Origin: Paenibacillus lupini
Lineage (GTDB): Bacteria; Bacillota; Bacilli; Paenibacillales; Paenibacillaceae
Length of the DNA: 64,000 nt
NCBI RefSeq assembly: GCF_011761355.1
Contig: NZ_JAASRW010000001.1
Location: 992,001-1,056,000 of the forward strand
Direction: 5' to 3'
A program made the translations under genes and the position numbers. Positions within the stretch are counted from its first letter, which is position 1. Every line of letters begins with the position of its first letter. This document shows, in pieces, positions 1 to 7,786 of this stretch. The notes below the pieces were generated by a model that was not told the origin of the DNA, made no database searches, and worked only from the letters and a program-made list of their open reading frames with translations.

Positions 1-2
1 TG

Positions 3-857
3 ACTGATTCTTCCATATTGGGTGGAGGCGGCAATTTTAGTAAAGACAAGACCCAGTTTGTTGGCGTAGATAAATTCAAAGCTATTAGTCCCTTCTCCAG
101 AACATTAACGGTTACATTCAGTGAAAGACTTGAAAATGGGGAACAGGTCACATATCCGATCTCCTTCAAGTTTAAAGCGAATAAAGCAATGAAAAGTTTA
201 CTTAAGGAGAACATTTCTAAATCCGTATCCGTTGACCGGGGAGAAGTCCATTATGACTCGATTACAGCTTCTCCAACTTCAACGATCGTGAAGGGACATT
301 ATGAAATGGATGATCAGGAACTCCCAAGATTTTCAGTTAAAACAAAGCTTTACGTCAATGGAACGGAAGTGAAAACATGGGGAATGCGCGAGCATCTTTC
401 TCAGGACACAGGTATTCTGGAATTTGAATCTGAATACGATGTACTCCCTACAGACAAGTTGGAGAGTGTAGAACTCGTTCTAGAGAATTTCTCGGGGTTT
501 CAGAAGGTAGATAAACCAATCTCACTCGCTTCACCATCAGATCAATCGATCAAGGTTGGTACTGAAAAGCTATGGATTCGAAGCGTCACAAAAACCGATA
601 CTGGCTATGATATCGTTATCGCCAGAAAAGAGTTTGTTCTCTTGGAGAGAGACAATATTGCAATTCAGGCCAATGGTAAAACCGTTCCCGTTTCCTCCAT
701 TTCCACGTCACGTCCTTGGGATCTGAAGAACGGTAACATCTTGTGGGAGCAGACGTATTCATTTAACACAACGGATAAACCAGAACTTCTGCTGCTAGAA
801 GGATTTGAATACATTAAAACCTATGATAAGACCATTACTATTCCTTTAGAAAAATAA
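3..857 (+). CDS. C-terminal part of a DUF4179/DUF5643-like extracytoplasmic protein (5' truncated by window edge)
   Basis: The reading frame is open to the left edge of the window, so the real start lies outside it. A TTG at 18 exists but has no convincing ribosome site. The visible 284 residues are soluble and beta-rich, with no membrane segment, and are full of Ser/Thr/Lys/Glu. The two consecutive beta-sandwich-like halves resemble the C-terminal DUF5643-type region of Bacillales proteins that carry an N-terminal membrane anchor and DUF4179. Those are usually encoded next to an ECF sigma factor and act as its anti-sigma factor. That assignment rests on overall sequence feel only, and the diagnostic N-terminus is missing. 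A terminator follows directly. Confidence 0.55.
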   Translation, partial: TDSSILGGGGNFSKDKTQFVGVDKFKAISPFSRTLTVTFSERLENGEQVTYPISFKFKANKAMKSLLKENISKSVSVDRGEVHYDSITASPTSTIVKGHYEMDDQELPRFSVKTKLYVNGTEVKTWGMREHLSQDTGILEFESEYDVLPTDKLESVELVLENFSGFQKVDKPISLASPSDQSIKVGTEKLWIRSVTKTDTGYDIVIARKEFVLLERDNIAIQANGKTVPVSSISTSRPWDLKNGNILWEQTYSFNTTDKPELLLLEGFEYIKTYDKTITIPLEK

Positions 858-876
858 AAAATGAGTTCAACAAAGC

Positions 877-912
877 AAGGAGCAGTCTGCCGGCGGCAGC
901 TGTTCCTTTTTA
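877..912 (+). terminator. Rho-independent terminator
   Basis: AAGGAGCAG pairs with CTGTTCCTT around an inner GC-rich CTGCC/GGCAG hairpin, followed by a T run. It ends the first gene. Confidence 0.7.
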
Positions 913-982
913 TACAACCCAATAATCATTACTCCTCTGAATCCTCAACTACGATAACAGTTCATCTCCTGTGATAAAAAAA

Positions 983-1005
983 CCTCTTTTGTTAAACAAT
1001 AGAGG
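983..1005. repeat. Inverted repeat upstream of germinant receptor locus 1
   Basis: CCTCTTTTGTT and AACAATAGAGG form an 11-bp dyad with one mismatch and a one-base centre, about 30 bases before the gerA-type start. It could be an operator or a 5' UTR hairpin. I found no convincing sigma-G promoter nearby. Confidence 0.35.
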
Positions 1006-1035
1006 AAATGATTACTAACAGCAGGTGGTGATTGC

Positions 1036-2511
1036 ATGAATCACTTCAAGACTAAGAAATCAAATCGAATAGAATTGCTGCCTGGAGACCTCGATCAAAA
1101 GATTACTCAGATTGAACAGTACTTCTCACATACAGAAGATCTCAACATTCAAAAACTTGTCTGTTCCGATCAAGCGTGTGCGTTATTTTACATAGATGCC
1201 CTTGTTAATATAGAGCTCATTCAATCCACCGTCATAAAGCCGATGTTGGCTTCGTGTGAAAAAGGGATCGAACAGAGCTTGACCTCGGTCGAAGTGAGAA
1301 AATCTTCTGATCTTGTTCTAGTCGGTCAATGTTTACTTGAAGGTTACTGCATTATTGTTACGGAGACGGATTCTGACGCTATCATGCTGCCAGCCGCTCA
1401 GACACATAGCCGGTCCATTCAAGAGCCTACAGGTGAACAAGTCATTAAGGGACCGCATGATGGCTTTGTCGAAAGTTTAAACACGAATCTTTATCTGCTC
1501 CGTCATCGAATGAAAAACCCAAAAATGAAAGTGAAATATTTCAAGCTTGGCCACGTTACGAATACGAAAGTAGCGATGGTCTATATGGACAATATAGCGA
1601 ATTCCAAAATCGTCGCGGAATGTGAGAAAAGGCTATGTGCTATCGATCTGGATTATTTGTATACAGCTAGTAATCTCGATGAAATGCTTGAAGAACATCC
1701 ATTATCTCCATTCCCACAAACGTTACAGACCGAGAGACCGGATCGGGCCGTTTCCTATCTAATGGAAGGGAAAATAATGATATTTGTTGATGGTAATCCA
1801 AGTGTTCTCATTCTTCCCATCACGTTTTTTTCGTTCTATCAATCATCGGATGATTATAACAGCCGTTGGATAACGGGGTCCTTTTTCCGGTTCATTCGAT
1901 TGATTAGTTTTATTATGGCTATATGCTTACCTGCGATCTATATTGCAACTGTAACCTACCATTCTGAAGTGCTTCCAATTGGCATTCTGTATTCCGTGAA
2001 AGTTTCTTTAACCTATGTTCCATTACCGCCAATCCTTGAAGCATTCTTTATGCAGATTATTCTTGAACTGCTTAAGGAAGCTGCGATTAGGTTGCCTACA
2101 TCTATATCGCAAACGATTGGTATTGTTGGTGGTTTGGTCATAGGTACGGCTGTCGTACAAGCCCAATTGGTGTCCAATACCATGATTGTTATCATCGGAT
2201 TGACTGCAATTGCCTCATTTGTGACTCCAATTAATGAATTTGGAACTAGCCTAAGGATATTAGGGTTTCCAATGATGATTGCTGCGGCGTTGTTTGGCTT
2301 CTTCGGAATAGCCATTATGCTGATGCTGGTTTTCATTCACTTATGCAAGATTGAGATTCTCGGAGTTCCGTATTTTGCGCCATTTGGACCCTTTCAGGGA
2401 AAGGAGAATATGAAGGATATTTTCCTCAGACTTCCTATATGGGCGGTCAATAAGACCCCATGGAAAAGTTCATTGAAGCAAACTGTATTCGGGAGGTGGA
2501 AGCGGCAGTGA
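1036..2511 (+). CDS. Spore germination protein, GerA/GerKA family (receptor A subunit), locus 1
   Basis: This is the A subunit of a nutrient germinant receptor in the spore inner membrane, 491 residues, a usual length for the family. A hydrophilic N-terminal domain (about 1-280) carries the typical QEPTGEQVIKGPHDGF stretch near residue 132. It is followed by hydrophobic segments from about residue 283 (FFRFIRLISFIMAICLPAIY) to about 450. The start ATG follows AGCAGGTGGTG. The gene is first in an A-B-C operon and its stop overlaps the next start (GTGA). With the B permease and C lipoprotein it would sense a small nutrient; the ligand cannot be predicted. Family assignment is secure. Confidence 0.93.
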   Translation: MNHFKTKKSNRIELLPGDLDQKITQIEQYFSHTEDLNIQKLVCSDQACALFYIDALVNIELIQSTVIKPMLASCEKGIEQSLTSVEVRKSSDLVLVGQCLLEGYCIIVTETDSDAIMLPAAQTHSRSIQEPTGEQVIKGPHDGFVESLNTNLYLLRHRMKNPKMKVKYFKLGHVTNTKVAMVYMDNIANSKIVAECEKRLCAIDLDYLYTASNLDEMLEEHPLSPFPQTLQTERPDRAVSYLMEGKIMIFVDGNPSVLILPITFFSFYQSSDDYNSRWITGSFFRFIRLISFIMAICLPAIYIATVTYHSEVLPIGILYSVKVSLTYVPLPPILEAFFMQIILELLKEAAIRLPTSISQTIGIVGGLVIGTAVVQAQLVSNTMIVIIGLTAIASFVTPINEFGTSLRILGFPMMIAAALFGFFGIAIMLMLVFIHLCKIEILGVPYFAPFGPFQGKENMKDIFLRLPIWAVNKTPWKSSLKQTVFGRWKRQ

Positions 2512-3593
2512 ATTTGACGATAAGCAAACCTCAATTCTTTTTTCTGATCATCAAAACACAGATTGGAATAGGCTTATTATCTTTGCCTTCCGAAACGGAG
2601 CGAATAGCGAAAGGAGATTCCTGGATTTCGGTTATTTGGGCTGGGGTCATGATTCAGCTTTTGCTAATTGTCTATTGGCAGCTGCTTAAAAAATTCCCTA
2701 ATCATACCTTAAGTGAGATTATAGTGCGAATGCTTGGACCATATGTAGGCAAAGCGATAAACGTGATTTATTTAGCATTTTTCATACTCATAGCTTCTTA
2801 TGCAAGTATGCTGTATGTGCGTTTATTGAATACTTGGATGCTGAGAATCACACCGGTGTGGGTGCTGCTTCTGCTCATTATCGGCACTTGTTTATATTTG
2901 GCTATTGATAATTTGCGCGTTATCGCAAGATTTTTTGTATTATCCTCCGTATTGATCGGGGTATTGCTATTGATCAGTATTTTGAACTTTTCCAATGAGG
3001 TACATTTCACTAATATCTTGCCGATAGGCCAAGCTGGTGCTACGCAAATTTTCACAGGGAGTGAGAAGACGTTCTTTGCTATGCTTGGTTTTGAGGTGAC
3101 TCTTTATTTCTTCGCTCAAGTGGAAGGTAATCATAAAGGGATGTTTCGCATAATGACCTTAGCCAATTGCTTTATTACCTTGTTTTATGCCTATTTTGTC
3201 TTCATTTGCTTAATCGGATTAAGCCCTAAGGTTTTGGAAATGGTGAGTGAACCCGTATTGTATATCTTAAAAGGTTTATCTTATCAACTGTTTGACCGCA
3301 TTGATCTGATCTTCTTGACGATTTGGATTATACCGATGTCGGTCACCATCGTTTCTTATTTGTGCATGGCCGGAAAAAGCTTAAGCCATAAACAAAGTTC
3401 ATATCGAAAACTGGTATGGATCAGCGGAGGTTTAGTTTTTCTGGCAGGCTGGTATTTATCAACGCTAGAAAATGTGGATCTCTATAGTAAATGGTTAGAG
3501 TATGGCTACCTGATCATGATTGCAGCTGTGCCCGTATTGTTGTGGTTGGGATCATTTCTAATGACAAACATGAAGAAGGTTGGGTCAACATGA
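2508..3593 (+). CDS. Spore germination permease, GerAB/GerKB family (receptor B subunit), locus 1
   Basis: The GTG at 2508 is chosen because it lies 8 bases after GGGAGGTGG and overlaps the upstream stop as GTGA. An ATG at 2460 in the same frame lacks a ribosome site. The 361-residue protein begins with the family signature ISKPQFFFLIIKTQIGIGLL and is almost entirely hydrophobic, with about 10 predicted membrane helices of the amino acid/polyamine/organocation transporter fold. In germinant receptors the B subunit binds the nutrient. It is translationally coupled to the A and C subunits on both sides. Confidence 0.92.
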   Translation: MNLTISKPQFFFLIIKTQIGIGLLSLPSETERIAKGDSWISVIWAGVMIQLLLIVYWQLLKKFPNHTLSEIIVRMLGPYVGKAINVIYLAFFILIASYASMLYVRLLNTWMLRITPVWVLLLLIIGTCLYLAIDNLRVIARFFVLSSVLIGVLLLISILNFSNEVHFTNILPIGQAGATQIFTGSEKTFFAMLGFEVTLYFFAQVEGNHKGMFRIMTLANCFITLFYAYFVFICLIGLSPKVLEMVSEPVLYILKGLSYQLFDRIDLIFLTIWIIPMSVTIVSYLCMAGKSLSHKQSSYRKLVWISGGLVFLAGWYLSTLENVDLYSKWLEYGYLIMIAAVPVLLWLGSFLMTNMKKVGST

Positions 3594-4696
3594 GAAGAGG
3601 ACTTAGCCTCACTGTCTGCATAGGTTTTTTGTTAACGAATCTCACTGGCTGTTGGGACGTTCAATATTTAACCAACAAAAAGATGATCAACGGAATTAGT
3701 ATTGATACCACAAAAGATAACGAAATAATGGGGACAGTGAGAGCGGTCATATTAGAGAATAAAGGAGGAGGACAATTTGATGTGAAGGATAATGTGGTGC
3801 AAGCAGTAGGGGATTCTGTGTACAATGTTGGCTTAAAAATAGACAGTATGCTCCCTGGCACTGCTGAAGCAAGTAAAACTCATATTGTTATCATCGGGGA
3901 AGAGTTGGCCAAAAAGGGGATACTGTCTCCTTTAGAGTTCTTCTACCGTGATCCGAAAGGATATCTAAAATCAAATATTATAATTAGTAAGGGCACAGCA
4001 GCAGATATTCTAACCTTCAAGAAGATTGAGAATACGCCTATTGCGTTTGGTATTAAGCAAATTTTGGATGGATCAAGACTCCTTACTGTTGTTCCAGAAC
4101 AATCGCTGTATTCCTTATGGAGTCGAATCACGGATCCTGGTGAAGATGCAATTGTACCGATGATTCATAAAGTAGGGGACAAGGCGTTAATGGTTAACAA
4201 CATCGCCTTATTCAACGGTGATCGATATTCAGGTATTTCTCTATCCACGGAATACAGTAAGATTTTATTACTACTAAAAGCAAAACTGGTTAGACATGCC
4301 TTCTTGGATGTTCAAACTAAAGAGGGTGTAGTTACATTTGAAGTGCGGAAATTAAAGAGATCTGTAACCGTATCTGTTGATGAAAAAACATCAGAAATCG
4401 CTTGCTCCATTAAGGTCCACCTGTATGGTGCTATTGCCAGCTACCCGGATGGGCTAAGCAGTGAAGTAGATAAAGACAAGATGAATAAGGAGATAGCTGA
4501 ACAGGTCAACAAGGAAGCAGCATCCGTAGTAGATTTACTACTTCAAGCTAATTGTGATGCGCTTGGCATTGGCAGAAATCTGAGAGCGCACCATCCAAAG
4601 CTGTGGAAGAACATCACCTGGAAGAGCGAGTATAAAGATGTCAAGATACGTCCGGAGTTTCAAATCCATGTTACCAATACAGGGATTATTAGTTGA
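3590..4696 (+). CDS. Ger(x)C family spore germination lipoprotein (receptor C subunit), locus 1
   Basis: The start at 3590 overlaps the permease stop (ATGA) after GAAGAAGG. A longer frame back to 3491 is only the overlap with the permease. The 368-residue product begins with a lipoprotein signal peptide ending LTNLTGC, with lipidation predicted at Cys22, then the family WDV motif. The middle has the usual GerC features (TKTH-like segment, DPKGYLKS). The C-terminal domain ends in a helical region with ALGIGRNLRAHHPKLWKN, matching the family's conserved end. It would sit on the outer face of the spore inner membrane as the accessory receptor subunit. Confidence 0.92.
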   Translation: MRRGLSLTVCIGFLLTNLTGCWDVQYLTNKKMINGISIDTTKDNEIMGTVRAVILENKGGGQFDVKDNVVQAVGDSVYNVGLKIDSMLPGTAEASKTHIVIIGEELAKKGILSPLEFFYRDPKGYLKSNIIISKGTAADILTFKKIENTPIAFGIKQILDGSRLLTVVPEQSLYSLWSRITDPGEDAIVPMIHKVGDKALMVNNIALFNGDRYSGISLSTEYSKILLLLKAKLVRHAFLDVQTKEGVVTFEVRKLKRSVTVSVDEKTSEIACSIKVHLYGAIASYPDGLSSEVDKDKMNKEIAEQVNKEAASVVDLLLQANCDALGIGRNLRAHHPKLWKNITWKSEYKDVKIRPEFQIHVTNTGIIS

Positions 4697-4706
4697 ACAG
4701 GTTCAA
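4693..4706. repeat. Palindrome TTGAAC-AG-GTTCAA
   Basis: A perfect 6+6 dyad overlaps the stop codon of the GerC gene and lies 24 bases upstream of the SOS box. It resembles a relaxed LexA half-site pair (GAAC..GTTC) but with the wrong spacing. Its function is unknown. Confidence 0.35.
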
Positions 4707-4719
4707 ATAAATGCTCATA

Positions 4720-4748
4720 TTTACATGAGGGAACATATGTTCTATTAT
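4720..4748 (+). promoter_or_regulatory. Sigma-A promoter with embedded SOS (LexA/DinR) box
   Basis: -35 TTTACA (4720-4725), 17-base spacer, -10 TATTAT (4743-4748). The spacer ends in GAACATATGTTC (4731-4742), which matches the Bacillus SOS consensus GAACRNRYGTTC exactly. LexA bound here would cover the -10 element. It drives the DinB-fold gene at 4781. Confidence 0.8.
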
Positions 4749-4780
4749 GGATGAGGATGATTTAATTAGGAGGTTATCGA

Positions 4781-5269
4781 ATGATTAGCTTGAGTGATGA
4801 AACGCTTCTTCAGTACAAAGAATTTACAAGCTGGACAGATATCTTACATGATGTACAGATAAGCTTATGGCTGCAACCCATTGCTAAAGGGAAAGCAACC
4901 ATAGGAGAGATCATTTCTCATCTTAAAGGTTGGGACAGTTATCTCATAACAACAGTCATCCCAGCTATTAAAAGGGGAGAGGCTGTGTTTTTCCCAGACT
5001 TTGATTCATTTAATGAAATCGCATATGAATATGCAAGGTCGGGAATTTCAAAGGATAATCTGCTTAATGAATTTCGGCAAACCCGTCATCAGCTAGTTGA
5101 GATCTTGCTGGCTGAGACGGATATTACTACTAAGTACATTACCGTAAACGGAATGAGCAATTCCCCTAGCGCAGATACTCCATATTCGCTTCTGTATATC
5201 ATCCACGAATTTATCGAACACGACAATCATCATAAAGGTCAGATATTAGCGTTGCTCAATCAAGTGTGA
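4781..5269 (+). CDS. DinB-family four-helix protein (putative metal-dependent)
   Basis: The 162-residue protein has the DinB/YfiT-like pattern. An N-terminal helix is followed by ISHLKGWD (first metal-ligand His, about residue 47), and near the C-terminus by IIHEFIEHDNHHKGQ, which supplies the other His ligands. The ATG follows TTAGGAGGTTATCGA. Family members bind a divalent metal and some are thiol-transfer enzymes, but the substrate is unknown. The SOS box in its promoter suggests this copy is genuinely DNA-damage inducible, as the family founder dinB is. It is a separate transcription unit from the germination operon before it. Confidence 0.85.
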   Translation: MISLSDETLLQYKEFTSWTDILHDVQISLWLQPIAKGKATIGEIISHLKGWDSYLITTVIPAIKRGEAVFFPDFDSFNEIAYEYARSGISKDNLLNEFRQTRHQLVEILLAETDITTKYITVNGMSNSPSADTPYSLLYIIHEFIEHDNHHKGQILALLNQV

Positions 5270-5351
5270 TTTTTTTCTGGACAACAAATGCGCAACTATT
5301 TCTCTCTTTTTCCGTCTATTAGTTGTAAGAAATAGGGAAGCAATAGGGCGA

Positions 5352-5447
5352 ATGAAAAAAGTATATATGATCTCGCTCGTAGCACTCATAGGAGTAATCT
5401 TAGTAGGAGGAATACTTTCATGTTGGTGCCATTACTCTTATTTCTGA
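5352..5447 (+). CDS. Possible 31-residue hydrophobic peptide overlapping the next gene
   Basis: A short frame starts MKKVYMISLVALIGV, has one membrane span and ends in a Cys-rich tail (SCWCHYSYF). The last 28 bases overlap the start of the gene at 5420, and that gene's ribosome site (TAGGAGGAATA) lies inside this frame, which suggests translational coupling. There is only a weak ribosome site before its own ATG (GGAAGCAATAGGG). It could also be an untranslated leader. Confidence 0.35.
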   Translation: MKKVYMISLVALIGVILVGGILSCWCHYSYF

Positions 5448-5608
5448 CAGGAATATCATTATGTTTTATCATTGCTTATATGCTGATTAGATTGGTTCCA
5501 AAGGTCAATAAGATTACAGCATGTATTTCAGCTATTATTCTAACGGGCTTTTTCACTTATGAATGGGTAAATAACTTAACAAATAATCATTTCACAGCTA
5601 TGCCCTAA
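5420..5608 (+). CDS. Small two-span membrane protein, unknown function
   Basis: 62 residues with two hydrophobic stretches (about 1-25 and 33-50) and a short polar tail. The ATG is preceded by TAGGAGGAATACTTTC, a strong site. I recognise no family. It overlaps the small frame upstream and ends before a strong terminator shared with the convergent Rrf2 gene. Confidence 0.6.
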   Translation: MLVPLLLFLTGISLCFIIAYMLIRLVPKVNKITACISAIILTGFFTYEWVNNLTNNHFTAMP

Positions 5609-5625
5609 TAAATAGTTAAATGACA

Positions 5626-5667
5626 CAAACAAGCAGCTGATCGCAACGGATCAACTGCTTGTTTTTA
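5626..5667. terminator. Bidirectional terminator
   Basis: AACAAGCAGCTGATC and GATCAACTGCTTGTT form a near-perfect stem with T runs on both strands, between the convergent genes ending at 5608 and 5670. Confidence 0.85.
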
Positions 5668-5669
5668 AT

Positions 5670-6173
5670 TTAAGCATTATTGCTATTAGCAAAATATTCA
5701 CGAGTTTCTTTGCGAGATTGAGGGGTTAACACTCGATCAAGCTCCTCATTCAACCATGTAAGTGACTTGTTACGCAGTACATTGCGCATACTATCCTCAG
5801 CTTCGAGCATTGCTTGGTTTATCACACAGGGAGAAGCTAGAGAGTATGCTGCATACTCCTCATCACGGCATAAATAGCTGTTATTTTTAATGTTTTTACA
5901 TAGGAAAATGGGTTTAGCACCTTCAACAGCTTCAACTACATCCCAAAAAGAAATATCCTCAGGTGACTTGGCTAATTTATAGCCTCCTTTAACACCAGGG
6001 ACAGAAATGACAATACCTGCTTTTGTTAATTTACTAAAAATCTTCGAAAGATAAGTCTCCGAAACACCCTGAAAAGCGGAGAGTTCTTTAATCCCAATCG
6101 TAGCATCAGGAGGAATATCAATCAAATATACCAAGCAATGCAGTCCATATTCAACGCCAATACTATACTGCAT
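5670..6173 (-). CDS. Rrf2-family transcriptional regulator
   Basis: 167 residues from the ATG at 6173, which follows GCAGGTGTTGC on the minus strand; the frame extends to a TTG at 6197 without a better site. The protein starts MQYSIGVEYGLHCL, typical of Rrf2 winged-helix regulators. The recognition helix region (GVSETYLSKIFSKLTKAGIV, about residues 45-64) is followed by the family wing GVKGGYKLAK. Cysteines occur around residue 92 (FLCKN), 102 (YLCRD) and 116 (SPCVI). Their spacing differs from the Fe-S type IscR, so a metal or redox sensor role is only possible. It is divergent from the AhpD-like gene at 6401, its likely target. Confidence 0.88.
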   Translation of the reverse strand: MQYSIGVEYGLHCLVYLIDIPPDATIGIKELSAFQGVSETYLSKIFSKLTKAGIVISVPGVKGGYKLAKSPEDISFWDVVEAVEGAKPIFLCKNIKNNSYLCRDEEYAAYSLASPCVINQAMLEAEDSMRNVLRNKSLTWLNEELDRVLTPQSRKETREYFANSNNA

Positions 6174-6287
6174 GCAACACCTGCTTTCTAAATACAAAAG
6201 TTGTTATCAATCATCTTAGGTGGATTTAAACCCCTTGTCAAATAAGGGGATTTGGGTAAATTCAGCTAAATGATCCATGATTTTTGG

Positions 6288-6316
6288 TTGACAGCTTTCA
6301 TTCAAAGGGCTATATT
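6288..6316 (+). promoter_or_regulatory. Consensus sigma-A promoter of the AhpD-like/HAD operon
   Basis: TTGACA (6288-6293), 17-base spacer, TATATT (6311-6316). The predicted transcription start is near 6323, about 78 bases before the ATG at 6401. Confidence 0.75.
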
Positions 6317-6326
6317 GTAGACAAGT

Positions 6327-6341
6327 TTAATCGACGATTAA
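6327..6341. promoter_or_regulatory. Candidate Rrf2 operator
   Basis: TTAATCG-A-CGATTAA is a perfect 7+7 palindrome starting about 4 bases after the predicted transcription start at 6323. It is well placed to repress, and the divergent neighbour is an Rrf2 regulator. Confidence 0.5.
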
Positions 6342-6400
6342 GATTATCCATGTTTAGTGTTTAGATAAGATTAAATTTATAGTACACGGAGGAGATTACA

Positions 6401-6856
6401 ATGAAGGTAAGATTAAATCATTTGAGTGTAAGCCCAGGTGCAATGCAAGTGATGCTGAAGCTGGAAGGTTTCATTAAGACAACGGGGTTAGACGAGAAGT
6501 TGTATGAACTAATCAAGATAAGAGCCTCCCAAATTAACGGATGTGCTTTTTGTCTGGACATGCATACACGCGATTCGCGGAAAATGGGGGAGAAAGAGCA
6601 GCGAATTTATTTGCTAAGCGCATGGCGTGAAGCTCCTTTTTATACGGATAAAGAAAGAGTTGTGCTTGAGCTTACAGAAGCCGTAACACGGATCTCGGAA
6701 CAAGGTGTGCCGCAAGATTTGTACGAAAGAGTTCGGGCACATGTAGATGAGGCAGAGTATGTAGCAATCATCATGGCCATCAATACGATTAATGCGTGGA
6801 ATCGAATCGCCATCTCCACGGGGATGTTCCCTGCAGAAGAGAAAAATGAGCTATAA
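6401..6856 (+). CDS. Carboxymuconolactone decarboxylase / AhpD-like family protein
   Basis: The 151-residue protein carries the AhpD core motif CAFCLDMH (CxxC followed by xxxH) near residues 48-55, the redox site of alkylhydroperoxidase D-type enzymes. The ATG follows ACGGAGGAGATTACA. It is likely a peroxidase- or disulfide-type activity on an unknown substrate. Pairing with a divergent Rrf2 regulator is common for this family. The downstream HAD gene starts 11 bases before this stop, so they form one operon. Confidence 0.88.
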   Translation: MKVRLNHLSVSPGAMQVMLKLEGFIKTTGLDEKLYELIKIRASQINGCAFCLDMHTRDSRKMGEKEQRIYLLSAWREAPFYTDKERVVLELTEAVTRISEQGVPQDLYERVRAHVDEAEYVAIIMAINTINAWNRIAISTGMFPAEEKNEL

Positions 6857-7535
6857 AATCCTATTATTCGATGTAGATGATACGTTGTTGGATTTTGCTG
6901 CTAATGAAACCGATTCATTAACGAAATTGTTTCAGCAGCACGGATATACGTTCACTGATGAACTATTTCAAGTATATAATGCCGTCAACAAACAACTTTG
7001 GGCTGATTATGAGAATGGGAAAATTGGGTTAGATGTTGTGCTAAACTCAAGATTTTCAGATACAATGTTGAGGTTAGGAAAAGTAGTGGATGGCACGGAA
7101 TGGGAAAATCAATATCGTGAACTATTGGGTAATGGAAGTCAGCTGATGGAAGGCGCTTTGGAACTCTGTCAAAGCTTATCTGCCACCCATAGACTGTTTG
7201 TTGTCACGAATGGTATAACCCAAACTCAGATAAAGCGTTTGAAGCAGTCAGGCTTATATGATTTTTTTGAAGATATTTTTGATTCGCAAAGCATTGGATT
7301 TCAAAAGCCTTCAACCAAATTTTTCGATTACGTGATGAATCACATTACTGACTTCAATAAACAGGAAGCCCTTATTATCGGAGATTCATTAAATACCGAC
7401 ATTAAGGGCGGTATCCTCTCTGGCATTGATACCTGTTGGATTAACCATTCCCGTCATAACTCTACAGATATTCGCAGTACCTATACGATCACAACCTTAG
7501 GGGAAATATATGACCTCTTGGCATCTGTGAAATGA
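6846..7535 (+). CDS. YjjG-type HAD-superfamily hydrolase
   Basis: 229 residues from the ATG at 6846; the frame is open to 6792 only because it overlaps the upstream gene. HAD motifs are all visible: motif I LFDVDDTLLDF near residue 7, motif II VVTNG near residue 118, the motif III lysine in QKPSTKFFDY, and motif IV IIGDSLNTDIKGG near residue 178. The size and cap match YjjG/YfnB-like nucleotide or sugar phosphatases. It is translated from AGAAGAG within the end of the AhpD-like gene. Confidence 0.9.
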   Translation: MSYKILLFDVDDTLLDFAANETDSLTKLFQQHGYTFTDELFQVYNAVNKQLWADYENGKIGLDVVLNSRFSDTMLRLGKVVDGTEWENQYRELLGNGSQLMEGALELCQSLSATHRLFVVTNGITQTQIKRLKQSGLYDFFEDIFDSQSIGFQKPSTKFFDYVMNHITDFNKQEALIIGDSLNTDIKGGILSGIDTCWINHSRHNSTDIRSTYTITTLGEIYDLLASVK

Positions 7536-7547
7536 TACATCGAACAG

Positions 7548-7572
7548 AACCGCGCTGCTGCGCGGTTTTTTG
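7548..7572 (+). terminator. Rho-independent terminator
   Basis: AACCGCGC-tgct-GCGCGGTT followed by T residues, immediately after the HAD gene. Confidence 0.85.
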
Positions 7573-7786
7573 TTTATAAGATCAAATCAGCTTTGACGCA
7601 AAATGCCATCTCAAATACACACGAAGGACACAAGAACCTCCTATACTTCGACTTGTAGAACAAATGGAGGTGCAGTCACATGATAAAAAAGCCGTATTTC
7701 GGGTAAAGATGAAATAGAATAACGTTAAATCAATTCCGGTCTCGGATTTAATGGGTTCAAATCCGGACAAAGGCGGAGAGTACAAT

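Noticed and set aside
7680..7706. 8-codon frame with an AATGGAGGTG site upstream of the response regulator gene
   Set aside because: Could be a leader peptide, but it is too short to support without attenuator structure or conservation.
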